DNA of 16,750 bases. Origin: Pseudomonadota bacterium. Lineage in GTDB: Bacteria; Pseudomonadota; Gammaproteobacteria; Burkholderiales; JABEVD01. Where the stretch lies: positions 1 to 16,750 of the forward strand of contig JAJZPK010000031.1 of the NCBI GenBank assembly GCA_021811205.1, in the 5' to 3' direction. Shown piece after piece: positions 8,727-15,509 of this stretch (position 1 is its first letter; each line of letters starts with the position of its first letter). Below the pieces are notes generated by a model. It had not been told where the DNA came from, ran no database searches, and saw only the letters and a list, made by a program, of their open reading frames with translations. The position numbers were made by a program, and so were the translations under genes.

Positions 8727-8756
8727 CCACGAATCTTGAAAATTTAAGCATTTCGT

Positions 8757-11279
8757 ATGTCCTCAAATCTGGTCATCGTCGAATCGCCTTCAAAGGCGAA
8801 AACATTGAAGAAATATCTCGGCAAGGATTTCGAGATCCTGGCGAGCTTCGGCCATGTGCGCGACCTCGTTCCCAAGCAGGGCGCAGTCGATCCCGAAAAC
8901 GGTTTCGCCATGGACTACCAGCTGATCGAGCGCAATGCCAGGCATGTCGACGAAATCGTGAAGGCTGCAGCCCATGCCGACCAGATCTATCTCGCGACCG
9001 ACCCGGACAGGGAAGGGGAGGCGATCGCCTGGCACATCTCCGAAATCCTCGCGGCCAAGCCCAAGCTGAAATCGAAGCCCCTGAAGCGCGTCGCCTTCTA
9101 CGAGATCACCGAATCGGCCGTGAAGGAAGCGATCAACCATCCGCGGGACATTTCCATGCCGCTTGTCAACGCGCAGCAGGCAAGGCGCGCACTGGATTAT
9201 CTGGTCGGCTTCAATCTCTCCCCGCTGCTCTGGCGCAAGGTGAGGCCGGGACTTTCCGCGGGCAGGGTGCAGAGCCCTGCGCTCAGGCTCATCACCGAGC
9301 GGGAAATCGAGATCCAGAACTTCAAGGCGAAGGAATACTGGACCATCCATCTCGACAGCCACAAGGGCAAGGAAGCCTTCTCGGCCAAGCTCTTCCAGTA
9401 TGAAGGGGAAAAGCTCAAGCAGTTCGACATCCCGGACGAAGCGAAACAGAAATCCATTCTGGACGGCCTCTCTTCCGCAAGCGAAGGCCGCGTCGAGAAC
9501 GTAGAGAAGAAGCGCAAATCGCGCCATGCCGCCCCGCCGTTCACCACTTCCACCTTGCAGCAGGAAGCGGTCAGGAAGCTCGGCATGACTACCGACAGGG
9601 CCATGCGCACCGCCCAGCAGCTCTACGAGGGCATCGACCTCGGCGGCGCAACCGTCGGCCTCATCACCTACATGAGGACCGATTCGTTGTCGCTCGCCAG
9701 GGAAGCAGTCGAGGAAATCAGGGAATACGTGAATCGCGAATTCGCCGGAGATTACCTGCCCAAGCAGCCCAACGTCTACAAGAGCAAGGTCAAGAACGCG
9801 CAGGAAGCGCACGAGGCGATCCGGCCGACCTCCATCATGAGGACACCGCAGAGCGTCGCGCAATACCTGAACCAGGATCAGGCGAGGCTATACGAGATGA
9901 TCTGGAAGCGCACCGTCGCGAGCCAGATGAGCCCTGCCCAGTTCGATACGGTGAGCCTGGACATCTCGGTCGGGAAACCCGGAAACCTTTTCCGCGCGAC
10001 AGGGCAAACCCTGGTTTTTGCAGGATTCATCGCAGTCTACAGGGAAGACGTCGACGACGAAGAGACCGAAGAGGAAGGCAGGCTTCCCCAGCTCGAGATG
10101 GGCGAAACTGTTCCCGTCGACAAGCTTTTCGGCGAGCAGCACTTCACCCAGCCCCCGCCCAGGTACAGCGAGGCATCCCTGGTCAAGACGCTCGAGGAAT
10201 ACGGCATAGGCCGGCCTTCCACCTATGCCTCGATCATCTCGACCCTGCTCGATCGGGAATACGTGATCCTGGACAAGAAGCGCTTCGTCCCCACCGACGT
10301 GGGTTATGTCGTCAACCGCTTCCTGACCGAGCATTTTTCGCCCTACCTCAACTACGATTTCACGGCAGGGCTCGAGGACAAGCTCGATTCCGTCTCAACC
10401 GGCAAGCAGCAATGGGTTCCGCTTCTTGGCGAATTCTGGCAGGGTTTTTCTTCTCTCATCGAGGAGAAGAAAAACATCTCGAGGAAGGAAGTCACCCAGG
10501 AGCTCCTCGAGGAATCCTGCCCCAAATGCGGCAAGCCGCTTTGCATGAGGCTGGGCAAAAGGGGAAGGTTCGTCGGCTGCAGCGGATTCCCGGAATGCGA
10601 CTACACGCGGAACATGGGGGAAGAGGGCGCCACGAACGAGCCACAGATCCTCGGGACGGACGAAGCGAGCGGACAGCCTGTGATGCTTCTCAAGGGGCCT
10701 TACGGCCATTATCTCCAGGTGGGTGAGGGTGCGGAGGGCAAGAAGCCCAAGCGCGTCTCCTGGCCCAAGGAAATCCCGCTTGAGTCGGCAGGGATGGAAG
10801 TGGCGAAAAAGCTCCTTTCCCTTCCCAGGGAGGTCGGCATCCATCCCGAGACGGGGAAGAAGATCGTCGCGAACATCGGGCGCTTCGGTCCCTATGTCAG
10901 CCACGACGGATCGTTCAAGTCGATCCCCAAATCGGAGAGCGTCTTCGACATCGGTCTCGAGCGCGCCGTCGCCCTGCTCGCCGAGGAGAAGGCGGGAAGA
11001 AATCTGCTGAGAGACCTGGGCAAGCATCCCGACGGAAAGCCGATCGGCGTCTACAGCGGCCGCTTCGGCCCCTACATCAAGCACGGCCGGGACAATGCAA
11101 AGATTCCTTCAGGCTTCGATCCCGACACGGTGACCCTGGAAGCCGCGCTCGAAGCCCTTGCCCAGAAAGCCGAAAAGCCGGCAAAGGGCAAGGCGAAGCC
11201 GGCCAAAAAGACTGCTGCGAAGAAGACTGCTGCCAAGAAGCCCGCAGCGAAAAAGACGGCAAAGAAGGCAGCAGCCTGA
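8757..11279 (+). CDS. topA: DNA topoisomerase I
   Basis: Type IA topoisomerase that relaxes negative supercoils. It has 840 residues. The Toprim domain opens with NLVIVESPSKAKT (general acid E9) and holds D82, D84 and E86 in TDPDREGEAIAWH. The DNA-cleaving tyrosine is Y305 in LITYMRTDSLSL. After the core comes a four-cysteine zinc ribbon (C588, C591, C608, C614), then topoisomerase C-terminal repeats recognisable by GPYGHYL, GRFGPYVSHDG and GRFGPYIKHGRD. The last 40 or so residues are a lysine/alanine-rich tail of AKK-type repeats, which would add non-specific DNA binding. Only one zinc ribbon is evident, where the E. coli enzyme has three zinc motifs. The gene ends with tandem in-frame stops TGA TAA, the second directly before the yaeQ start. 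Confidence 0.98.
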   Translation: MSSNLVIVESPSKAKTLKKYLGKDFEILASFGHVRDLVPKQGAVDPENGFAMDYQLIERNARHVDEIVKAAAHADQIYLATDPDREGEAIAWHISEILAAKPKLKSKPLKRVAFYEITESAVKEAINHPRDISMPLVNAQQARRALDYLVGFNLSPLLWRKVRPGLSAGRVQSPALRLITEREIEIQNFKAKEYWTIHLDSHKGKEAFSAKLFQYEGEKLKQFDIPDEAKQKSILDGLSSASEGRVENVEKKRKSRHAAPPFTTSTLQQEAVRKLGMTTDRAMRTAQQLYEGIDLGGATVGLITYMRTDSLSLAREAVEEIREYVNREFAGDYLPKQPNVYKSKVKNAQEAHEAIRPTSIMRTPQSVAQYLNQDQARLYEMIWKRTVASQMSPAQFDTVSLDISVGKPGNLFRATGQTLVFAGFIAVYREDVDDEETEEEGRLPQLEMGETVPVDKLFGEQHFTQPPPRYSEASLVKTLEEYGIGRPSTYASIISTLLDREYVILDKKRFVPTDVGYVVNRFLTEHFSPYLNYDFTAGLEDKLDSVSTGKQQWVPLLGEFWQGFSSLIEEKKNISRKEVTQELLEESCPKCGKPLCMRLGKRGRFVGCSGFPECDYTRNMGEEGATNEPQILGTDEASGQPVMLLKGPYGHYLQVGEGAEGKKPKRVSWPKEIPLESAGMEVAKKLLSLPREVGIHPETGKKIVANIGRFGPYVSHDGSFKSIPKSESVFDIGLERAVALLAEEKAGRNLLRDLGKHPDGKPIGVYSGRFGPYIKHGRDNAKIPSGFDPDTVTLEAALEALAQKAEKPAKGKAKPAKKTAAKKTAAKKPAAKKTAKKAAA
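11160..11276 (+). repeat. Repeats coding the topA lysine-rich tail
   Basis: Short imperfect tandem units built on AAG-AAG-(A/G)C(T/C)-GC(T/C) encode the AKK/AAKK pattern at the TopA C-terminus. Such repeats can change length by slippage. They resemble the basic tails of histone H1-like bacterial proteins. Confidence 0.7.
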
Positions 11280-11282
11280 TAA

Positions 11283-11822
11283 ATGGCGATAGGTTCGACC
11301 GTCTACAAGGCGGCTTTGCAGGTCTCGGACATGGACCGCAACCGTTACGGCGACTATTCCCTGACGCTCGCCAGGCATCCTTCCGAGACCGAAGAGCGCA
11401 TGATGGTGAGGCTGCTCGCCTTCGCGCTCAATGCGACGGACGCGCTTGCTTTCGGACGAGGGCTTTCTGCCGATGACGAGCCCGATCTCTGGGAAAAGGA
11501 TCTGACGGGCAACATTTGTCTCTGGATAGACGTCGGTTTGCCCGACGAGAAGCTGGTCAGGAAGGCCTGCAGCCGGTCGGAGCGGACGATCGTCTATGCC
11601 TACGGGGGAAGGGCCGTTCAAATCTGGTGGGACCAGGCGAAATCGGGCCTGGCGAAGCTTTCCAACCTTTCCGTCTTCAATCTGCCCGCGGAATTCACCC
11701 GCAGCCTTTCGGAAATGGCGGAGCGGAGCATGCAGCTCCAGTGTCTGATTCAGGAAGGGTCGATCTGGTTCTCGAACCAGGAAGGCAGCCTTTCCCTGGA
11801 GATCGGCGTTCTGAAGCCCTGA
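11283..11822 (+). CDS. yaeQ: YaeQ family protein
   Basis: A 179-residue protein matching the YaeQ family from end to end: MAIGSTVYKAALQVSDMDRN at the start, then HPSETEERMMVRLLAFAL, LSADDEPDLWEKDLTGNICLWIDVGLPDEK and IVYAYGG. The family has a PD-(D/E)XK nuclease-like fold; the acidic DEPDLW and the strand ICLWIDVG are its expected core. Its cellular role is not settled; E. coli YaeQ was reported to compensate for loss of the elongation protein RfaH. The start codon lies 3 bases after the topA stop with no strong ribosome site of its own, so it is probably translated from the topA message. It converges on the GFA gene with one base between the two stop codons. Confidence 0.93.
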   Translation: MAIGSTVYKAALQVSDMDRNRYGDYSLTLARHPSETEERMMVRLLAFALNATDALAFGRGLSADDEPDLWEKDLTGNICLWIDVGLPDEKLVRKACSRSERTIVYAYGGRAVQIWWDQAKSGLAKLSNLSVFNLPAEFTRSLSEMAERSMQLQCLIQEGSIWFSNQEGSLSLEIGVLKP

Positions 11823-11823
11823 T

Positions 11824-12234
11824 TCAAACCGGGTATTCGGAGAATCTCGGCAGATCGTCCTCGCAGGACCAGTGGGCTCTCGAGTCCCAGAATATCCTGG
11901 CCTGCGGCATGATGGGAGGCTCGTCGTCGAGAGACCCTGCTGGAATGACGATCCTGTCCGATTCCCCCGAACTTCTCGGCAAGGACGCGCCGCACTGGCT
12001 GCAGAACTGCTTGCCGAAGCGCTTGGCTTCCGGCACCTTGTACTGCTTCAGGAATTCCTTTCCCTGAGTGAAGCGCAGCGACGCGTTGACCATGAGCAGG
12101 TTGGAGGCATGCCCGGTTCCCGTCGCCTTCCTGCAGCGCCTGCAATGGCAATGGTAGAAGCGGCTCGCATCCCCCTCGACTTCGTAATGCACTGCGCCGC
12201 AAAGGCAGCTTCCCTTCAGCACGGATTGAAACAT
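11824..12234 (-). CDS. GFA/CENP-V family zinc protein
   Basis: A 136-residue protein of the glutathione-dependent formaldehyde-activating (GFA)/CENP-V family, a small Mss4-like zinc fold. The full cysteine set is present: C10 and C12 in GSCLCGAVHYEV, C29, C31 and C34 in HCHCRRCRKATG, and C78 and C81 in CSQCGASL. In characterised members these bind a structural and a catalytic zinc. Most members, including this one, have no proven substrate, so formaldehyde-glutathione chemistry should not be assumed. It lies 9 bases downstream of the phzF-like gene on the same strand and probably shares its message. No hairpin terminator is visible between it and convergent yaeQ. Confidence 0.9.
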   Translation of the reverse strand: MFQSVLKGSCLCGAVHYEVEGDASRFYHCHCRRCRKATGTGHASNLLMVNASLRFTQGKEFLKQYKVPEAKRFGKQFCSQCGASLPRSSGESDRIVIPAGSLDDEPPIMPQARIFWDSRAHWSCEDDLPRFSEYPV

Positions 12235-12243
12235 GGTTTTCCC

Positions 12244-13080
12244 CTATTCTGACCTGATCCTGCCGGCTATGCGCACAGCGCACCTCCCGCCCACCCAGAT
12301 GGCATCGTCGTATTGTATCTCCACTTTCCCGTCCCTTCCCAGGCATCTTCCCTGCAGGGCGGTGTAGCCAGAGCCGGAAATCAGGCTTTTTCGCCTGATC
12401 AGGGCTGCGACGCAGCCGTTTCCGCTTCCGCAGACAGGGTCTTCGGGCACGCCGAAAGCCGGGGCGAATGACCTGACCTCGATATTCCCGTCCGGATGCG
12501 GGCCGAAAACGGTGATGCCGGTGATTCCTTCTGACGATGCGATCTTCGCCATGTCGGGCTTCAATTCGACGACCTTCCGTGCGGATTCAAGCTGCAGGGT
12601 GAACCAGATCGGGCCCACGTCGACATGGGCGCCGGCCAGTATCTCCGATCGGTCGATTCCGAGCGCTTGAGCCGCAAAGCGCAATTCATGCTCTTCAGCC
12701 TCACTGTATCCGGGCTCCGGAAGCTTCAAAAAGACGGATTCTTCGCTGAATTTGAGCGCGACCAGCCCCTTTGCGCATTCCTGGACAAGAATGCCTTCCT
12801 TCTTGGGATGCAATCCCGATTGAAGACGCGCCCATGCGCTTCCCAGTGTGGGATGGCCCGCGAAAGGAATCTCCGAACTGGGGGTGAAGATGCGCAGCCT
12901 GTAATCCGCATCCGGATGATTCGGAGGAAGGACGAATGTGGTTTCGGATAGGTTCGTCCAGCGTGCGATCGCCTGCATTTGCCCGTCTGACAGCCCCATC
13001 GCGTCGTGAATGACGGCGACCGGGTTGCCCATGAAGGGCTTTTCGGTGAATACGTCGACCTGGCTGAATGCGCGATCCAT
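12244..13080 (-). CDS. PhzF-family isomerase-like protein
   Basis: A 278-residue protein with the two-lobed diaminopimelate-epimerase-like fold of the PhzF family. Recognisable motifs are QVDVFTEKPFMGNPVAV at the N-terminus, NLSETTFV with the catalytic glutamate E46, PFAGHPTLG (72-80) and EDPVCGSGNGC (213-223). No other phenazine gene is nearby, so phenazine synthesis is not implied; this is one of the many PhzF-like enzymes of unknown substrate found in ordinary bacteria. The ATG at 13080 begins the conserved N-terminus. A perfect TATAAT on the minus strand lies 24 bases upstream. Gene and promoter are divergent from the PAS/sigma cassette. Confidence 0.92.
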   Translation of the reverse strand: MDRAFSQVDVFTEKPFMGNPVAVIHDAMGLSDGQMQAIARWTNLSETTFVLPPNHPDADYRLRIFTPSSEIPFAGHPTLGSAWARLQSGLHPKKEGILVQECAKGLVALKFSEESVFLKLPEPGYSEAEEHELRFAAQALGIDRSEILAGAHVDVGPIWFTLQLESARKVVELKPDMAKIASSEGITGITVFGPHPDGNIEVRSFAPAFGVPEDPVCGSGNGCVAALIRRKSLISGSGYTALQGRCLGRDGKVEIQYDDAIWVGGRCAVRIAGRIRSE

Positions 13081-13103
13081 CTCGAGAGGCGGGCAAAAAC
13101 AGC

Positions 13104-13109
13104 ATTATA
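13104..13109 (-). promoter_or_regulatory. -10 box of the phzF-like gene
   Basis: A perfect TATAAT on the minus strand, predicting transcription from about 13097 and a leader of some 16 bases. No matching -35 box exists at 16-18 bases; that position is occupied by the FNR/CRP-type palindrome at 13122-13135. The promoter may therefore be controlled by the factor that binds there. Confidence 0.5.
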
Positions 13110-13121
13110 TATGCCGAATAT

Positions 13122-13135
13122 TTGACTTCGATCAA
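13122..13135. promoter_or_regulatory. Candidate FNR/CRP-type operator
   Basis: The sequence TTGAC-TTCG-ATCAA differs from the FNR/Anr/Dnr consensus TTGAT-N4-ATCAA at a single base. It lies in the 161-base gap between the divergent phzF-like gene and the PAS/sigma cassette. Counting from a possible plus-strand -10 at 13155-13160, its centre falls at about -38 to -42, the place for a class II activator site. For the minus-strand gene it lies over the -35 region. One such match could still be chance. Confidence 0.4.
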
Positions 13136-13154
13136 ACTGACATCAAATTTTCAA

Positions 13155-13160
13155 AATACT
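13155..13160 (+). promoter_or_regulatory. Possible -10 box of the PAS/sigma cassette
   Basis: AATACT matches the -10 consensus at four of six positions and stands at the right distance from the upstream FNR-like palindrome for an activator-dependent start near 13167-13170. That would leave a leader of about 70 bases, which contains the palindrome CCCTAGGG. A weak call that depends on the operator being real. Confidence 0.3.
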
Positions 13161-13241
13161 GCTTGAATATGTATGGAGCGTGCCCTAGGGTTTTATTAGC
13201 AGATCCTGATGTTTCTGCTTTGCAAACGAGAAGGCTGAGAG

Positions 13242-13595
13242 ATGCTCCCAGTTCAACATGCCGTTTCCACACCGGCAGCGATCGAAGAAGAGGTTGCCGC
13301 CCTGACGCTGGATGCCTGCGGCATGATACTCGATTGCAGCCAGCCTGCCGAAAGGCTCCTCGGCTACTTGAGAGGCGAACTGGTGCGGCGCCATGTCTCG
13401 CTGCTTGTGCCCCATTTCGAGAACAACGCGATGATTCTGGACGGGCAGATCAATCCCAGAACAAGGTACTTGTGCCATTGCGGCCATCTTTTCGAGGTGT
13501 TGGACAGTCAGGGCCGATCGTTCATGAGCGAAATCCATCTTTTCGAACCGCAGAATCAGGATCGGCGCATCGTGAAGCTGATTCTCTGCCAATAA
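13242..13595 (+). CDS. Single PAS-domain protein
   Basis: A 117-residue soluble protein that appears to be a lone PAS sensor domain with no output domain. The stretch ALTLDACGMILDCSQPAERLLGY followed by LRGELVRRHVSLLVPHF is the typical PAS core entry (about 20-60). After it comes INPRTRYLCHCGHLFEVLDSQGRSFMSEIHLF, which fits the last strands (about 70-102). It is cysteine-rich for its size (C26, C32, C78, C80, C116), including a CHC pair, so redox sensing or cofactor binding is conceivable but not shown. The start is supported by GAGAAGG (13228-13234) seven bases before the ATG. It ends 25 bases before the sigma-factor gene on the same strand, so the two are probably one transcript and the PAS protein may signal to, or bind, the sigma factor. 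Confidence 0.82.
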   Translation: MLPVQHAVSTPAAIEEEVAALTLDACGMILDCSQPAERLLGYLRGELVRRHVSLLVPHFENNAMILDGQINPRTRYLCHCGHLFEVLDSQGRSFMSEIHLFEPQNQDRRIVKLILCQ

Positions 13596-13620
13596 TTCCA
13601 AACCAGCACGAAGGACAGAC

Positions 13621-14523
13621 ATGTACTCAACCGATCATTTTGAAATCGACGCCGACTCCGACCGCAGCGCTTCCCTTGATGCGGATATCGAGGACTCCGG
13701 TGCCAACATCACCCAGGTTTATTTCAATGAAATCAGGAACAAGGCGCTGCTGAAGGGCGAAGAGGAAAAGGCGCTCGCCAGGCTCGCCAGGGACGGCGAT
13801 TTGTCTGCCAGGCAGAAAATGATCGAGCACAACCTGAGGCTGGTCGTCAAAATGGCCAGAAGATACGTGCATGCGAACATGACGCTCCTCGACCTGATCG
13901 AGGAAGGCAACCTCGGGCTCATGCATGCGCTCGACAAATTCGATCCAGATCGCGGATTCCGTTTTTCGACCTATGCGACATGGTGGATCAGGCAGAGCAT
14001 CGAACGCGCGATCATGAACCAGTCGAGAACCATCAGGCTTCCCGTTCATGTCGTGAAAAAGATCAATGCAATCAGGCGGGAAATGAAAAGCAGGGGAGAC
14101 GGGGAAGACGGGTTTCACATGGAACATGTGGCGGACAAGCTCGGCATTGACGTCGAAGAGGCGTGGGACGCATTGCATCAGAACGAAGCCACCTTATCAC
14201 TCGATGCGCCGCTGGACATCGATCCTACCCTTTCCATAGGCGAAGCGATTCCCGACGAGAATGGACCGGGCCCCGACGGACGGCTCGAGGCGGCCCAGAT
14301 GTACGAATGGGTGGGCATGCTGATAGATCGGCTCAATTCGAAGGAGCGGGCCGTTCTCGAAATGCGCTACGGCTTCAACGACTGCGAGCCCATGACGCTG
14401 GAGCAGATTTCCCACCATTTGGGCGTCACCAGGGAGCGGATCAGGCAGATACAGAACGAAGCCCTGATGCGCATCAGGAAGCAGTGCGCGGAATCCAGAA
14501 TGACCTGCGACATGCTCATGTGA
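13621..14523 (+). CDS. rpoS: RpoS-like sigma-70 family sigma factor
   Basis: A 300-residue group 2 sigma factor, closest in pattern to RpoS. Region 1.2 is at about 29-62 (NITQVYFNEIRNKALLKGEEE). Region 2 is at about 66-137, with NLRLVVKMARRYV, LLDLIEEGNLGLMHALDKFDP and the -10-recognition helix FSTYATWWIRQSIERAI. Region 3 follows (about 140-215, RTIRLPVHVVKKINAI). Region 4 is at about 228-287, with the -35-recognition helix-turn-helix MTLEQISHHLGVTRERIRQIQNEAL. It is shorter than E. coli RpoS (330 residues) and ends in an unusual CAESRMTCDMLM. AAGGA (13611-13615) is spaced 5 bases from the ATG. In many proteobacteria rpoS follows nlpD; here it follows a PAS gene instead. It could be a paralogue rather than the sole stationary-phase sigma factor, hence some caution over the symbol. 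Confidence 0.88.
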   Translation: MYSTDHFEIDADSDRSASLDADIEDSGANITQVYFNEIRNKALLKGEEEKALARLARDGDLSARQKMIEHNLRLVVKMARRYVHANMTLLDLIEEGNLGLMHALDKFDPDRGFRFSTYATWWIRQSIERAIMNQSRTIRLPVHVVKKINAIRREMKSRGDGEDGFHMEHVADKLGIDVEEAWDALHQNEATLSLDAPLDIDPTLSIGEAIPDENGPGPDGRLEAAQMYEWVGMLIDRLNSKERAVLEMRYGFNDCEPMTLEQISHHLGVTRERIRQIQNEALMRIRKQCAESRMTCDMLM

Positions 14524-14530
14524 TGTTTGC

Positions 14531-14564
14531 CGCGGCCCATTCGGGCTGCGCCGTCTTTAGTTTA
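14531..14564 (+). terminator. Candidate terminator after rpoS-like gene
   Basis: An 8-bp stem starts 7 bases after the sigma-factor stop: CGCGGCCC (14531-14538), loop ATTC, then GGGCTGCG (14543-14550), with one G-T pair. A broken T-rich stretch follows (GTCTTTAGTTT). The stem is strong, the T-tract imperfect. Confidence 0.5.
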
Positions 14565-14698
14565 AACCTTCCCGAGCGGTACGCTAGCGGCGTGGTGGTG
14601 CCCATCACTGTCAATAAAGGCGGTTCGCCACCCCGAAAACTCTAGTTTTGACTGGCACTGATTTGGGGAAGTTTACAACGGGAATTGGCCTGGAGCCA
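14565..14698. other. Intergenic gap between core and accessory part
   Basis: No gene is visible between the sigma-factor terminator and the end of the convergent TauE/SafE gene. The stretch holds a small hairpin GGCG-GTT-CGCC (14619-14629), read on the minus strand before TTTATT, which could be a weak terminator for the TauE/SafE gene. An AT-rich inverted repeat AAAACT-CT-AGTTTT lies at 14636-14649. No tRNA end or obvious attachment site is recognisable, although this is where codon use changes. Confidence 0.35.
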
Positions 14699-15508
14699 TT
14701 AAATGAACAGCATTTTTCCAGCTGCAGTGAGCAAGATCAGTGCGAAAGCGAATTTCAGTATGCGGATGTCGAGTTTCATGCCGAGCTTCGCCCCCTGCTT
14801 CGTAGTCCATATTCCGCCGAAGACACAACCCAGAAATGCAGGGAAGTAAATGAAGCCGAATGAGTAAGTTGGCAGGTGCTTGTGCCCCATCGCACCCATG
14901 AGCATGTAGACGATTGCGGCCAACAGTCCGAGGGGGGCGCCAAGCGCTGTTGCCGTGCCAATAGATTTGCGCAGATTGATTCCGCAGAAATTGAGGAAGG
15001 GTACAAAAAGCGTGCCCCCGGCGATCCCGACCACGCTCGAAACCGAGCCGAGCAAGGCGGAAATGAACAGCAACCTAGATCTTGGCCACTGTCGATCAAC
15101 CAAGGCATGCTCCTGATGGTTGCGCATGACCTGCGTGAGATACATCAAAGATACCCCAACTTCGAAGGTAATCACTAACCCGGATAACATGTTCTTGGGT
15201 GCATGAGAGCCGAGAATCGAGCCCGCCACGACACCGATCAGCACTGCCGGAAGGAGCTGCCCTGCGCTTTTCCAGTCAACGTTGCCGTTGGCGTAATGGG
15301 CTCGGGCACTTAGTAGGGACGTTACGCTGACGACCGACATCGACGTGCCGATGGCCAGAGGCATGAGCACGTCCTGCGCAACCCCTGTCGATTTGAACAG
15401 GAAGGCCAGCACAGGGACGATGATGATGCCGCCCCCGACGCCGAATAAGCCGGCAAGATAGCCGGCAGCACACCCTGTCAGGATGTAGATTATCGCAGCC
15501 TGCAGCAT
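14699..15508 (-). CDS. TauE/SafE family membrane transporter
   Basis: A 269-residue inner-membrane protein with about eight hydrophobic segments. The two-fold family pattern is clear: LFGVGGGIIIVPVL near 21-34 and VVGIAGGTLFVPFL near 159-172 are the paired glycine-rich motifs of the halves. Members export or import sulfite, sulfoacetate, other organosulfonates, or small anions; the substrate cannot be read from sequence. The start ATG lies one base after the stop of the upstream lyase-like gene (TGA-C-ATG), so the two are translationally coupled and very likely act on related compounds. Arginine codons (CGC, CGA, AGA mixed) differ from the AGG-rich core genes, which fits acquisition by transfer. 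Confidence 0.92.
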   Translation of the reverse strand: MLQAAIIYILTGCAAGYLAGLFGVGGGIIIVPVLAFLFKSTGVAQDVLMPLAIGTSMSVVSVTSLLSARAHYANGNVDWKSAGQLLPAVLIGVVAGSILGSHAPKNMLSGLVITFEVGVSLMYLTQVMRNHQEHALVDRQWPRSRLLFISALLGSVSSVVGIAGGTLFVPFLNFCGINLRKSIGTATALGAPLGLLAAIVYMLMGAMGHKHLPTYSFGFIYFPAFLGCVFGGIWTTKQGAKLGMKLDIRILKFAFALILLTAAGKMLFI

Positions 15509-15509
15509 G

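Noticed and set aside
8790..9863. Minus-strand 357-residue open frame inside topA
   Set aside because: Antisense to the catalytic core of topoisomerase I; no recognisable domain and no ribosome site.
12244..13080. Phenazine biosynthesis locus
   Set aside because: Only a PhzF-like gene is present; no other phz gene is nearby, and PhzF relatives are common in organisms that make no phenazine.
14619..14649. Fragment with GGTTCGCC that hinted at a tRNA T-arm or integrase attachment site
   Set aside because: No acceptor or anticodon arm can be folded around it and no CCA end follows, so it is more likely a small hairpin.
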